DNA of 64,000 bases from an uncultured Bacillota bacterium (GCA_902491575.1 CABUID010000006.1:1-64000), one strand, 5' to 3'; numbered from the stretch's first letter, positions 53,210-61,807 are shown. A program made the numbers and translations. The notes: generated by a model not told the origin, from the sequence alone.

Positions 53210-54493
53210 TTATTTTTTGTTGTTAACCCTAAAATATCGATTATATCGTTTATTTGATTCTAAAAATGACAAAATTAAATAAAACAATGTCATAGCAATA
53301 ACAAATAAAGAAAAATAACGTAAAATATAACAAACAAATATATTCAAATACATTATTTCAAATTCATTCGTACTATCATTCCATAAATAAAGACGTTGAT
53401 TATCACTATAATGAATTAAAGCGTTTCGACTGCCATACACCAATCCATCTTTTACATTTATCTTTTCAAATTGGGTGATTGATTCTTCATAAAATTTTAA
53501 TGATCCACAATAATATAATCCCTTATCCGTTATAGCAATGCAAGCATTTTCACCACAAGTATAAATATCTGTTACTTTTTCTTGACAAACTATCTCGTTT
53601 ACACTCATTTCATCATCAAAATCAAGTTTCGTTACTTTAAAATCATTTAATAGATAAAATTGATTATTTATTTGAACCATTTTTTCAACTGGCAAATTTA
53701 AATCAATCCAAGTAGATAAATTCTTAGCCATGTTTTCCTTTATCGCATAAGCATTCCCCATTTGTTGAAGATATTCTTCTTGGATATTTTCAACAGACAT
53801 TAAATAAATATTATTTTCTTTTTGAATAATATAATTATCTATATTTTCTTTAGAATTTAAATAATAAAAATCATCTAAAATACCTTCATATAATTTTTGT
53901 TTAATTAATGTATCATCCGAAAAAAAACATTGATACAAACAATGATTTTGATCCATTATCAAATAAATATTTCGATTATTATCATAATCCTTTTTTATTC
54001 TTATTTTTTCAACATTTTGTAATAATAGTTGTACCTGATTACTTCTTTGTGAAATCATATAAACATTACCATTTTGCGTTAAAATAATGGTTTCTCCACC
54101 TTCTCCTAAAAGATTATCACTTATACCCTGAACATCTATAATTTTGGAAGAAAATTCATAATCAATTCTTATAAAGTTATTTTCTTTTGGATTAAAATTC
54201 CCATAGGCATTGGAATAATCTTTAATTCCTGCAAAATCATTTAACGTACTTTGATGAGCTTTATTTTGACTATAAAATAAATAATGATCACATGCAGCAT
54301 AAATTACATTGTAATTATTGGTCGTGATAAAAGATATTGAATAGTTTTTAAAACTATCATTAATTCCTTTTTTATTTTTTAAAGAAGGCAAATAAGAAAC
54401 GGAAAACAAAATGATAAAAAATAAACAAACACCCAAAGCAATCCATGTTGATTTTTCTTTGATATATAATTTTAAATTTCTCTTTAAAGCCAT
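53210..54493 (-). CDS. Membrane-anchored protein with RCC1-like beta-propeller character
   Basis: I do not recognise a specific family. A 427-residue protein: one N-terminal helix (~17-35), a ~340-residue extracytoplasmic beta-rich part, and one C-terminal helix (~390-410) with a short charged tail. Inside are repeated strand-turn units such as LLGEGGETIILTQNGNVYMIS, TCGENACIAITDKGLYYCGS and SRNALIHYSDNQRLYLWN, which recall RCC1-type blades. It occupies the place beside jag where mnmE would commonly be found, but is separated from jag by a terminator and transcribed independently. Confidence 0.65.
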   Translation of the reverse strand: MALKRNLKLYIKEKSTWIALGVCLFFIILFSVSYLPSLKNKKGINDSFKNYSISFITTNNYNVIYAACDHYLFYSQNKAHQSTLNDFAGIKDYSNAYGNFNPKENNFIRIDYEFSSKIIDVQGISDNLLGEGGETIILTQNGNVYMISQRSNQVQLLLQNVEKIRIKKDYDNNRNIYLIMDQNHCLYQCFFSDDTLIKQKLYEGILDDFYYLNSKENIDNYIIQKENNIYLMSVENIQEEYLQQMGNAYAIKENMAKNLSTWIDLNLPVEKMVQINNQFYLLNDFKVTKLDFDDEMSVNEIVCQEKVTDIYTCGENACIAITDKGLYYCGSLKFYEESITQFEKINVKDGLVYGSRNALIHYSDNQRLYLWNDSTNEFEIMYLNIFVCYILRYFSLFVIAMTLFYLILSFLESNKRYNRYFRVNNKK

Positions 54494-54550
54494 AGTTTTC
54501 CCCTTTATTTTAAAGTATTATAACATTAAATAAAATTATTTTAAACTATA

Positions 54551-54581
54551 AAAAAATCCAAATTAAATAATAATTTGGATT
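54551..54581 (-). terminator. Terminator of the rpmH-rnpA-yidC-jag operon
   Basis: On the minus strand AATCCAAATTA and TAATTTGGATT pair around a short loop and are followed by TTTTTT. The stem overlaps the jag stop codon. Confidence 0.75.
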
Positions 54582-55185
54582 AATCTACATATTCAATTGT
54601 TATATGTCTTTCTTTGCCTTCTCCGACAGAAACGGTACGGACATGTTTTATCGATACCAAAGCATTATGAACCGCTCTTCTTTCATCTGCACTCATAGGA
54701 GATAAAGAAGCTGTAACTTTTGATTTTGCTACCTTAAAGGCTTCTTTTCGTGCAATCGAAACAAGTTTAGAATATTTATCTTGTTTATAATCATTAATGT
54801 CTAATAAAATACGAACTCTTTTTTTAAATGTCGCATTCGCTGCACAACGACATACTTCATTTAAAGCTTGTAATGTTTCTCCATCTTTTCCAATCAAAAT
54901 GGAATTATGATTTGTGGATAGTTTTATTCGAATTAATCCATCATTAAAACTTGGAGTTAAACTTACTTCGATTCCCATTAGTTCAATGATTTTACGTAAA
55001 TATTCTTGTACAAAATCTACCACCATTGCATCCGTATAACAAGTTACTTCTACATTTTTAATTCTGCCGAATAAACCCTTATTTTCTACAACGGAATCGA
55101 TATAGATATTTTCAACAGGTACATTTAATTCTACCGATGCATTATTTAAAGCTTCTACTTGTGTTTTCCCAACAAATTTTTTCAT
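54580..55185 (-). CDS. jag: Jag/KhpB RNA-binding protein
   Basis: A 201-residue protein with an N-terminal Jag domain (KKFVGKTQVEALNNASVELN), a central KH domain (LIGKDGETLQALNEVCRCA), and a C-terminal R3H domain (SADERRAVHNALVSIKHV). In Streptococcus KhpB with KhpA binds RNA and controls cell elongation and division. It follows yidC by 17 bases as in most Firmicutes. Confidence 0.95.
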   Translation of the reverse strand: MKKFVGKTQVEALNNASVELNVPVENIYIDSVVENKGLFGRIKNVEVTCYTDAMVVDFVQEYLRKIIELMGIEVSLTPSFNDGLIRIKLSTNHNSILIGKDGETLQALNEVCRCAANATFKKRVRILLDINDYKQDKYSKLVSIARKEAFKVAKSKVTASLSPMSADERRAVHNALVSIKHVRTVSVGEGKERHITIEYVD

Positions 55186-55202
55186 ATTTTACCTCCACTT
55201 TA

Positions 55203-56642
55203 CTATTTTTTATAACCTTGAGGAATTTTAATTGGTTCGCTTTCAGCTTTTTTCACTTTATATTTTCCTTTTTTATTTCCATTATTTAACTTGTGCATAA
55301 TAAGCGATTGTGTAACACCTACAATGGCAGATGCAATCCAATAAATCGACATCGTTATTGGCATGAAAAAGCCCATTACTAAAATCATAATCATCATGAT
55401 GTTCGACATCATTCCCATTTGTTTTTGTTGTTTTTTAGCATCTGAAGACATTCTCTTTCTATTTAAAATTTGAGGCAATTTCATAGATAATATTTGAGAT
55501 GCTGCCATGATTAAGAAAATTAATAATGCTACAAAATGAAAACCATTTTCTCCGATTATATAAGTACTTAGGACATTACCTAAGATTACTCCACCAATAT
55601 TTCCAGTTCTTAAAATTCCAAGATACATTACAGCACGATACATCGCAATGAAAACTGGGAAAGTAATTAATAATGAGGCTAATGGTGCTAAAGGTTTTAC
55701 ACCATATTTTTGATAAACAGCCATTAATTCCATAGACATTCTTTGTTTATCTGCAGGAGAAGGAGATTGTCCATATTTCTTTTGAATTTCCAGTATTTCT
55801 GGTTGTATGTCTTGCATTTTTTGAGTACTTGATTGTGATTTAAATGTAATCAATAAAATCAATATTTTCAAAATAAAAGTTACGACAATAATAGCACCAA
55901 CTTGGGCCCAACCAGTAGAACCAAACCAAACAACAAATAAATTGATTAGCCAAGCCATTGGATATACAAATAGTCCATATAAAAATCCTACATCCCATGC
56001 ATCTTTATAAGAAGTTTTTGGAATAGTCACTCCTGTTGAAGGATCTACAAAATTATCCGTAAAAACTAAGCATGCTTTCGAATGCGAAGTTAATCTTTCT
56101 TTTACAGACTTTACAGAATTAATCGTATCGGCATCATAATTGGTATTTTGAACTTTAACAAAATAACCATATTTCTCAACAGTAGATGTTTCTTCACCTG
56201 TTTTTTTGCCGTTCGCACAAAGTTCTACAAGTTCTAAATACTTATCAGGCTCTTCCACATGATGATTCACATAACTTTTTACATGTTCAATTTTTTCGCC
56301 TTCATAATATGTAAAAATATAATGAGATTGACTATATTGATCACTACCCACTTCAACGAGTTGCAAATTATTTTCTTCTGTATAAATAAATTTTTGATTA
56401 TATATTTCTGCATAATTAGCGTATTCTTTTTCTTCACCGACTAAGCTTAAATTACATTCATAAACAAATTGTTCACAATAAAATCTTCTCATTTGAGAAA
56501 AAGCATTCGTTCCATCAACGGTAGCTTGTCCACACCCTTCACCATCTAAATATTTTGTTTCGTTGTTACAAGATGATAGTGAGAACATAAACATAACTGC
56601 AATAAAACTTGGTATAAAGTATTTTAAAAATTTCTTCTTCAT
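55203..56642 (-). CDS. yidC: YidC/Oxa1 membrane insertase, lipoprotein with large N-terminal domain
   Basis: The insertase helps membrane proteins enter the bilayer, with or without Sec. It has a lipobox (LSSC, Cys25) and then ~190 extracytoplasmic residues before the conserved five-helix core, which starts near residue 222 (LYGLFVYPMAWLINLFVVWF). Gram-positive YidC proteins usually have only a short stretch here. In the first core helix (VVTFILKILILLITFK) Lys259 stands at the position of the conserved groove Arg. The cytoplasmic hairpin (KMQDIQPEILEIQKKYG) and the C-terminal Lys-rich tail are normal. It lies between rnpA and jag, the usual order. Confidence 0.92.
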   Translation of the reverse strand: MKKKFLKYFIPSFIAVMFMFSLSSCNNETKYLDGEGCGQATVDGTNAFSQMRRFYCEQFVYECNLSLVGEEKEYANYAEIYNQKFIYTEENNLQLVEVGSDQYSQSHYIFTYYEGEKIEHVKSYVNHHVEEPDKYLELVELCANGKKTGEETSTVEKYGYFVKVQNTNYDADTINSVKSVKERLTSHSKACLVFTDNFVDPSTGVTIPKTSYKDAWDVGFLYGLFVYPMAWLINLFVVWFGSTGWAQVGAIIVVTFILKILILLITFKSQSSTQKMQDIQPEILEIQKKYGQSPSPADKQRMSMELMAVYQKYGVKPLAPLASLLITFPVFIAMYRAVMYLGILRTGNIGGVILGNVLSTYIIGENGFHFVALLIFLIMAASQILSMKLPQILNRKRMSSDAKKQQKQMGMMSNIMMIMILVMGFFMPITMSIYWIASAIVGVTQSLIMHKLNNGNKKGKYKVKKAESEPIKIPQGYKK

Positions 56643-56647
56643 CTATA

Positions 56648-57001
56648 TCACTCCTTATAATTGGATATTATTTTCACATATAATTGATTTAATTTTTCTT
56701 GATTTACAGAAAATGAATTTTTCAAAAAATCATTTCTAACAATAATAACATAATCTATATTTTGATTAAAATCAAAGATGGATGTTACCATTTCTCTAAT
56801 TTGTCTTTTAATTTTATTTCTAATCACTGCATTTCCATTTTTTTTACTCACCGAAATACAAATCCTTGCATGATCCATTTTTTCATTTTTTACATAGTAA
56901 ATAACAAAAATATTATCTTTTATAAACTTTTGACGATGAACAATTTTAGCTATTTCTTCATTTCTTTTTAAACTATATTTTTTCTTCATAAACAATAACA
57001 T
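56648..57001 (-). CDS. rnpA: Ribonuclease P protein component
   Basis: The protein subunit of RNase P, which matures the 5' ends of tRNAs. The conserved RNR-type motif is seen as ISVSKKNGNAVIRNKIKRQI, plus the N-terminal KRNEEIAKIV. Length 117 is normal. Two possible starts: ATG at 57001 and ATG at 56989 (MKKKYSLKRN); neither has a clear Shine-Dalgarno, and a terminator-like hairpin ends only a few bases upstream. Confidence 0.93.
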   Translation of the reverse strand: MLLFMKKKYSLKRNEEIAKIVHRQKFIKDNIFVIYYVKNEKMDHARICISVSKKNGNAVIRNKIKRQIREMVTSIFDFNQNIDYVIIVRNDFLKNSFSVNQEKLNQLYVKIISNYKE

Positions 57002-57003
57002 TG

Positions 57004-57035
57004 AAAAAAGCCACTAAACTTAACGTCTAGTGGCT
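57004..57035 (-). terminator. Terminator/attenuator hairpin between rpmH and rnpA
   Basis: On the minus strand AGCCACTA, an 11-base loop, and TAGTGGCT are followed by TTTTTT, then the rnpA start. A perfect 8-bp stem with a U tract should stop part of the transcripts, allowing much more L34 than RnpA. Confidence 0.7.
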
Positions 57036-57043
57036 AATCCATC

Positions 57044-57178
57044 TTAAGCCGATAAAACTTTTCTTCCCTTGCTTCTTCTTCTTGCAAGGACTTTTCTACC
57101 ATTAGCTGTAGCCATGCGAGCACGGAATCCACTAACGTTTTTGTGTTTTCTCTTACTTGGTTGATATGTTCTTTTCAT
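57044..57178 (-). CDS. rpmH: 50S ribosomal protein L34
   Basis: A 44-residue, strongly basic ribosomal protein. The translation begins MKRTYQPSKRKHKNVSGFRA and ends RKVLSA, an almost canonical L34. The ribosome binding site is ACGGAGG. First gene of the operon rpmH-rnpA-yidC-jag, the standard left flank of a bacterial dnaA/oriC region, and transcribed away from dnaA. Confidence 0.98.
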   Translation of the reverse strand: MKRTYQPSKRKHKNVSGFRARMATANGRKVLARRRSKGRKVLSA

Positions 57179-57212
57179 TTTTATAACCTCCGTTTTTACA
57201 TTACGCTCTTAA

Positions 57213-57241
57213 ATTATATATCTTTTTAGGTGGTAAGTCAA
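57213..57241 (-). promoter_or_regulatory. Promoter of the rpmH operon
   Basis: Minus-strand TTGACT (57241-57236), exactly 17 bases, and TATAAT (57218-57213), a near-consensus housekeeping promoter. Confidence 0.8.
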
Positions 57242-57290
57242 ATAATATATTTTATATATTAATAAAAAGTTTATTTTTTATTCAATGGAG

Positions 57291-57348
57291 TTATCCACAA
57301 ATAAAAAATGTGGATAAAAGTGGAAAATAATCCACTTTTTGTGGATAA
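57291..57348. other. oriC: oriC: cluster of three perfect DnaA boxes upstream of dnaA
   Basis: TTATCCACA on the plus strand at 57291-57299, and TGTGGATAA (the reverse complement) at 57309-57317 and 57340-57348. Between the last two, a further imperfect hairpin (AGTGGA...TCCACT) occurs. The cluster lies between the divergent rpmH and dnaA genes, as in many Firmicutes. Together with the AT-rich dnaA-dnaN gap it suggests a bipartite origin of the Bacillus type. Confidence 0.88.
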
Positions 57349-57382
57349 CTTTTGCTTAATAAAACTTTTTTGAAAATATGCT

Positions 57383-57412
57383 TGCTATTTTTCCACAAGA
57401 ATAGTTAAAATA
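57383..57412 (+). promoter_or_regulatory. dnaA promoter with a near-consensus DnaA box in the spacer
   Basis: TTGCTA (57383-57388) and TAAAAT (57407-57412) are 18 bases apart. TTTTCCACA at 57390-57398, one mismatch from the DnaA box, falls between the two, a position that would permit autorepression by DnaA. Confidence 0.5.
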
Positions 57413-57440
57413 CTATTATATTGAAGTGTGGTGGTATTTT

Positions 57441-58796
57441 ATGTATCAAATTGAAAATGAAACGGTAAGTAAAATTTGGGATAGTGTTTTGAATAAAATG
57501 AAAATCGAATTAGACGTAAATGCTTATAGTACTTTTTTTCTACCTTTAATTCCAAAAGAATTCAAAAATGGAAAATTAATTGTTGAAGCTCCTTCTCGTT
57601 TTGTAAAAGAAGTGATTACATCGGCTATGTTTATTTCTAAAATTAATGATTGCTTAAAAGATATAACTAATACGAATTTTGAAATTGAAGTTAAAGAGAA
57701 ATCTGAAATAGAAAGAGATCAAATTATTACCGAAAATAGAAACATTAAACTTACTTCCAATTTAAATCCAACATTTTCATTTAATAATTTTGTTGTAGGA
57801 CCTTGTAATCGTGAATGTTATGAAGCTTCAATGGCTGTTGCACTTAATCCAGGCAAATTTTATAATCCCTTATTTATATACGGTCGTGCAGGTATTGGAA
57901 AAACTCATTTATTACATGCTATCGGTAATTATTGCAAAATGAACCAAAACCATACAATGAATATTTACTATACCACTGCTAACGATTTTATCGACGAATT
58001 TATGCGTTCTACCCAAAATAAAGATATCGATTCAATGAAGTCTAAATTTAGAAGTATTGATATGCTCCTTTTGGATGATGTACAATTTTTAGCTGGAAAA
58101 GATAAAACTGGCGAAGTTTTCTTTCAAATTTTCAATAATTTATTTAACGAGAAAAAACAAATTGTATTAACTTCTGATCGCAATCCAAACGATTTAAGAG
58201 GACTTGAAGTTCGCTTAGTTTCACGTTTTGCATCTGGACTAATCGTTGGAATGAATGCTCCTGAATATGATACAGCCAAAAATATATTAAAACGCAAAAT
58301 TGATGCTAAAAACTTCGATTTAAAAAATATAGAAGATGATGTTTTAACTTTTATCGCTCAAAATTATTCAACAGATGTTCGGCAATTAGAAGGTGCTTTA
58401 ACCCGTTTGATTTTTTATGTTACCACCATCAATCGTTGTGAAGTCATCACCTTACCTATTGCAATGGAGGCTTTGAAAAATATAACACCACCAAAAAAAG
58501 ACAATTTATTATTAAACGCTGAAGAAATTAAAAAAGTTGTTTGTGATTATTATAATATCAACATTCAACAACTAGTTGGTTCTTCCAGGATTGCAACATT
58601 AACAACACCAAGATTTATTGCCATTTATCTTTGTCGAACCATGTTAAACATGACCTTTGAAGATATTGGTTTTGAATTTGGAAACCGTGATCATTCTACC
58701 ATTATGAATGCTTGTATAAAAATCGAGAAACTTCTCAATGAAGATCAAGCTTATAAATTAGTTATTAACAAAATTCAACAAATGTTAACAAAATAA
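57441..58796 (+). CDS. dnaA: Chromosomal replication initiator DnaA
   Basis: A 451-residue initiator. Domain I (1-80) is SVLNKMKIELDVNAYSTFF-like; the AAA+ domain has Walker A GRAGIGKT at 148-155, Walker B LLLDDVQFL, and sensor region LTSDRNPNDL; the C-terminal DNA-binding domain has the signature FGNRDHSTIMNACIKI. The start is the ATG at 57441 (MYQIENETVSKIW), preceded by GGTGG; the ORF extends five codons upstream from a GTG. dnaN follows after 182 bases. Confidence 0.98.
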   Translation: MYQIENETVSKIWDSVLNKMKIELDVNAYSTFFLPLIPKEFKNGKLIVEAPSRFVKEVITSAMFISKINDCLKDITNTNFEIEVKEKSEIERDQIITENRNIKLTSNLNPTFSFNNFVVGPCNRECYEASMAVALNPGKFYNPLFIYGRAGIGKTHLLHAIGNYCKMNQNHTMNIYYTTANDFIDEFMRSTQNKDIDSMKSKFRSIDMLLLDDVQFLAGKDKTGEVFFQIFNNLFNEKKQIVLTSDRNPNDLRGLEVRLVSRFASGLIVGMNAPEYDTAKNILKRKIDAKNFDLKNIEDDVLTFIAQNYSTDVRQLEGALTRLIFYVTTINRCEVITLPIAMEALKNITPPKKDNLLLNAEEIKKVVCDYYNINIQQLVGSSRIATLTTPRFIAIYLCRTMLNMTFEDIGFEFGNRDHSTIMNACIKIEKLLNEDQAYKLVINKIQQMLTK

Positions 58797-58978
58797 AAAC
58801 ATTATTTCCACAGAAATGATAATAACAATTTGAAAATTTATATATATATGTTATAATATATATATATAGTAGTTTGAAAAAAATTGTTTTCAACAAATTC
58901 ACACTACTTATTATTATTGTTATTAAAATAAAAAAGAAATAAATAATAAAATAAAAAGAAATAAAAGGGGAAACAAAA
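58797..58978. other. dnaA-dnaN intergenic region, probable DNA-unwinding element
   Basis: This gap contains a 34-base stretch (58837-58870) made nearly entirely of alternating A and T, then TAGTAGTTTG, which resembles the TAG-type DnaA-trio arrangement near Bacillus-type unwinding elements. A degenerate DnaA-box-like ATTTCCACA is at about 58804-58812. No gene is present. The dnaN promoter lies inside it. Confidence 0.55.
58830..58857 (+). promoter_or_regulatory. Promoter of dnaN
   Basis: TTGAAA (58830-58835), a 16-base spacer, and an extended -10 TGTTATAAT ending at 58857. It overlaps the AT-rich tract. GGGG before the ATG at 58979 belongs to the ribosome binding site AAGGGG. Confidence 0.55.
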
Positions 58979-60106
58979 ATGAAACTAAAGATTAATAGAA
59001 TTGAACTTTTAAACAGCTTAAATAAAGTTTCCAAAGCGGTAAATAATAAAACACCTCTTTTGGCTTTAACAGGAATTAAATTTACTTTAACCGAACAACA
59101 ATTAGAATTAATAGGAAGCGATAGTGACTTATCTATTCGTTGTGTGATTGAAAAGGAAAAAAATAATCAACAAATTATTGAAATTGAAGAAATAGGTTCT
59201 ATTGTTATCAATGAAAAAATTATTTGTGAAATTATACGTAAAGTCGAATCTGAAATGGTTGAAATTTCTGTTATTGATAATTTAGCTAAAATAAAATCTG
59301 ATAAATCTATTTTTTCAGTGAATTGTATCCCTGCTATTGATTATCCATCCATTGCTTTTAACGATATTGCTAATGGTCAAACCTTTTCAATGGATGCTTT
59401 AGAATTAAAAAATTTATTTGATCAAACTTTATTTGCTACTTCAGATAAAGAATCAAGACCAGTATTAACTGGATTAAATTTTAAATGTAATTCCAATATT
59501 TTAGAAGTTGTAGGAACAGATACTTATCGTTTAACCAAAAAAGTTATTCGTTTACAAGACAATTTAGAATTTAATGTTACGATTCCTAAGAATGCTTTAG
59601 ATAATGTCAATAAGATTGTTGAAAGTGGACAAACAGTTAAAATCAATATTTCAGAAAAGAAAGTTTCTTTTGATGTAGGAGATTGTATAATTAACACAAG
59701 AGTGATTAGTGGAACTTATCCAGATACATCTAGACTCATTCCAACTGAATTTTCACAGACATTGAATATTTCAACTAAAGAACTTGTTGGCGCTGTTGAT
59801 AGAGCTTCTATTTTATTAACCGAAAAGAATAATGTAGTTAAATTAAATATGGATGTAGAAGAAGTATTTGTTTCTTCAAAATCTATGGAAGTAGGTTATG
59901 TGGTAGAAAAATTAAATGAATATTCTTATGAAGGCGAAAAATTAACAATTTCTTTCAGTGCAAAATTTTTATTAGATGCTATTAAAGCTTTATCTAGTGA
60001 AGAAATTTCTTTACAATTTACAGGAGATATGAAACCAATTATTATTAAATCGAAAACGAATCCAGATTTAACTGAATTAATTTTGCCTGTACGTTCTTAT
60101 AATTAA
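58979..60106 (+). CDS. dnaN: DNA polymerase III beta subunit (sliding clamp)
   Basis: A 375-residue clamp with three repeated domains. Typical segments: NKTPLLALTGIKFTL-like at the start, SRPVLTGLNFK in domain 2, and the C-terminal ELILPVRSYN ending motif. It tethers polymerase III to DNA and recruits many repair factors. A terminator follows, so it is not cotranscribed with a downstream recF, which is absent here. Confidence 0.97.
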   Translation: MKLKINRIELLNSLNKVSKAVNNKTPLLALTGIKFTLTEQQLELIGSDSDLSIRCVIEKEKNNQQIIEIEEIGSIVINEKIICEIIRKVESEMVEISVIDNLAKIKSDKSIFSVNCIPAIDYPSIAFNDIANGQTFSMDALELKNLFDQTLFATSDKESRPVLTGLNFKCNSNILEVVGTDTYRLTKKVIRLQDNLEFNVTIPKNALDNVNKIVESGQTVKINISEKKVSFDVGDCIINTRVISGTYPDTSRLIPTEFSQTLNISTKELVGAVDRASILLTEKNNVVKLNMDVEEVFVSSKSMEVGYVVEKLNEYSYEGEKLTISFSAKFLLDAIKALSSEEISLQFTGDMKPIIIKSKTNPDLTELILPVRSYN

Positions 60107-60126
60107 TCGAATTGTTTATTGAATTT

Positions 60127-60160
60127 AAATGGAGACAAATTTTTGTCTTCATTTTTTTTA
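60127..60160 (+). terminator. Terminator of dnaN
   Basis: AAATGGAGACAAA and TTTGTCTTCATTT form a stem with one G-T pair at 60127-60154, followed by T. Confidence 0.8.
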
Positions 60161-60221
60161 TTTTAAATGATTGTTATTAAAAAAGAATAGGTATAAAATA
60201 ATAGCGAAAGGAAATGATAAA

Positions 60222-61403
60222 ATGAAGGAAGAATATTTTAATAATTTATTAAAATTTTATGAAAAAGAATTAGACCAAACATTAGACTTTTGGTATAACT
60301 ATGGTTATGATAAAGTGAATGGTGGTTTTTATACTTGCCTTGAAAGAAATGGAGAAGTCTATGATACTGATAAATCTGTTTGGGCTCAAGGAAGAGGAAT
60401 GTGGGTTTTTGCAAGAGCCTACAACTTTATCAAAAAAGATGAAAAATACTTAAAATGTGCCAAAGACGCTTATGATTTTGTAACAAAACATTGTTTTGAT
60501 AATGATCAAAGAATGTGGTTTACGGTTACAGGGGATGGAGTAGGAATTCAAAAAAGAAGATATTGGTTTTCAGAATCATTTACAGTTGTTGGTTCAGCAG
60601 AACTTTATCGAGCAACCAAAGAACAAAAATATTTAGATACAGCTAGAAGTACATTTGATACGATGCTAAAAGTAAAAACTGGACAAATCAAAACAGATCC
60701 TAAATTTAATCCAGAAGCTGTAAATTGTATCGCTTTAGCAAGCCCTATGATTTTACTTGTAACTTGTCAAATTTTAAGAGAAATTGATGTTGAAAGAAAA
60801 GATTATTATCATCAAATTATTAATGAAAGTATTGCTGAAATCCAATTACATTATCATCCAGAATATAAAGCTGTTTTTGAAAATGTAAATCCTGATGGTA
60901 CTTTAGCAAATGGTTCAAGAGGAAGACTTGTTAACCCAGGACATTCTATCGAAGCAAGTTGGTTTTTAATGACTGAAGCTGCATATCGTAATCATGATCA
61001 AAAACTTATGGATTTAGCTTTAAATATTCTTGAGTGGTCATTTAATTTAGGTTGGGATAAAAACGAAGGTGGTTTACGTTATTTTGTCGACGTAGAAAAT
61101 AAACCTGTTCAGGCTTTGGAATGGGATATGAAACTTTGGTGGCCACATAATGAAATGTTAATTGCTTTTTTGATGGCTTTTAAACTAACAGGAGAGCAAA
61201 AATACTTAGACCAATACCAATTAGTTCATGATTATACTTTTTCTCATTTTAAAGATGAAGAATATGGTGAATGGTATGGATATTTACATCGTGATGGAAC
61301 AGTGTCTACTGACTTGAAAGGAAATATTTTTAAAGGTCCATTCCATATTCCACGTTGTGAAATGGAAAATGTATTACAAATTAAAGAAATTTTAAATAAA
61401 TAA
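60222..61403 (+). CDS. N-acylglucosamine 2-epimerase family (AGE) protein
   Basis: A 393-residue (alpha/alpha)6-barrel epimerase. The catalytic His-bearing motif NPGHSIEASW is visible, as is the C-terminal IFKGPFHIPRCEMEN segment typical of GlcNAc/ManNAc 2-epimerase (RnBP-type) proteins. It probably interconverts GlcNAc and ManNAc, useful in sialic-acid or amino-sugar use; related family members act on cellobiose or mannose, so this is not certain. The start at 60222 is selected by AAAGGAAATGATAAA upstream. It occupies the site after dnaN where recF/gyrB usually lie. Confidence 0.87.
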   Translation: MKEEYFNNLLKFYEKELDQTLDFWYNYGYDKVNGGFYTCLERNGEVYDTDKSVWAQGRGMWVFARAYNFIKKDEKYLKCAKDAYDFVTKHCFDNDQRMWFTVTGDGVGIQKRRYWFSESFTVVGSAELYRATKEQKYLDTARSTFDTMLKVKTGQIKTDPKFNPEAVNCIALASPMILLVTCQILREIDVERKDYYHQIINESIAEIQLHYHPEYKAVFENVNPDGTLANGSRGRLVNPGHSIEASWFLMTEAAYRNHDQKLMDLALNILEWSFNLGWDKNEGGLRYFVDVENKPVQALEWDMKLWWPHNEMLIAFLMAFKLTGEQKYLDQYQLVHDYTFSHFKDEEYGEWYGYLHRDGTVSTDLKGNIFKGPFHIPRCEMENVLQIKEILNK

Positions 61404-61425
61404 AAGAGGATTTTTCCTCTTTTTT
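61402..61425 (+). terminator. Terminator of the AGE epimerase gene
   Basis: AAAAGAGGA and TCCTCTTTTTT form a stem around a short T loop directly after the stop codon. Confidence 0.8.
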
Positions 61426-61446
61426 AATAATTTTAATAATTTTTTG

Positions 61447-61475
61447 TTGAATTTTAAATATTCTTATGGTATATT
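61447..61475 (+). promoter_or_regulatory. Promoter of the tRNA-Gly gene
   Basis: TTGAAT (61447-61452), 17 bases, and extended -10 TGGTATATT ending at 61475, 18 bases before the tRNA 5' end. Confidence 0.65.
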
Positions 61476-61493
61476 ATTATAGCCATAAGAAAT

Positions 61494-61567
61494 GCAAATG
61501 TAGTTCAGTGGTAGAACACAACCTTGCCAAGGTTGCTATGCGGGTTCGATTCCCGTCATTTGCTCCA
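61494..61567 (+). tRNA. tRNA-Gly (anticodon GCC)
   Basis: Acceptor stem GCAAATG/CATTTGC, D arm TAGTTCAGTGGTAGA, anticodon stem CAACC/GGTTG with loop TTGCCAA (anticodon GCC), T arm CGGGTTCGATTCCCG, discriminator T and an encoded CCA end. The tRNA reads GGC and GGT glycine codons. The accessory cassette begins about 240 bases downstream. Confidence 0.97.
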
Positions 61568-61577
61568 TCACAAATTA

Positions 61578-61613
61578 AATCGTATTTTGTCGAAAAGACA
61601 ATACGATTTTTTT
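61578..61613 (+). terminator. Terminator after tRNA-Gly
   Basis: AAATCGTATTTTGTC and GACAATACGATTT form a long stem with a 2-base bulge at 61578-61609, followed by T. The following stretch to 61770 is AT-rich with no gene seen. Confidence 0.82.
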
Positions 61614-61777
61614 ATTATTTTGTATAAAATTTGGGTAAAATAGCCTATTTTATATCTTTTTAAGCAAAATAGATTTAAATCAAAATATAAACATAAGAAT
61701 ACGTGACTTTTAATGCCCTATTTAATTTAAAACATAAAAATATGTAAGTTATAGTAGCTTTCTTTTCTGTCAAAATA

Positions 61778-61786
61778 TGGTATAAT
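61778..61786 (+). promoter_or_regulatory. Extended -10 promoter of the KilA-N cassette
   Basis: TGGTATAAT is an extended -10, with no strong -35. Ribosome binding site GAGG at 61796-61799, then ATG at 61808. Confidence 0.5.
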
Positions 61787-61807
61787 AATTGCATTGAGGT
61801 TAGCTTT

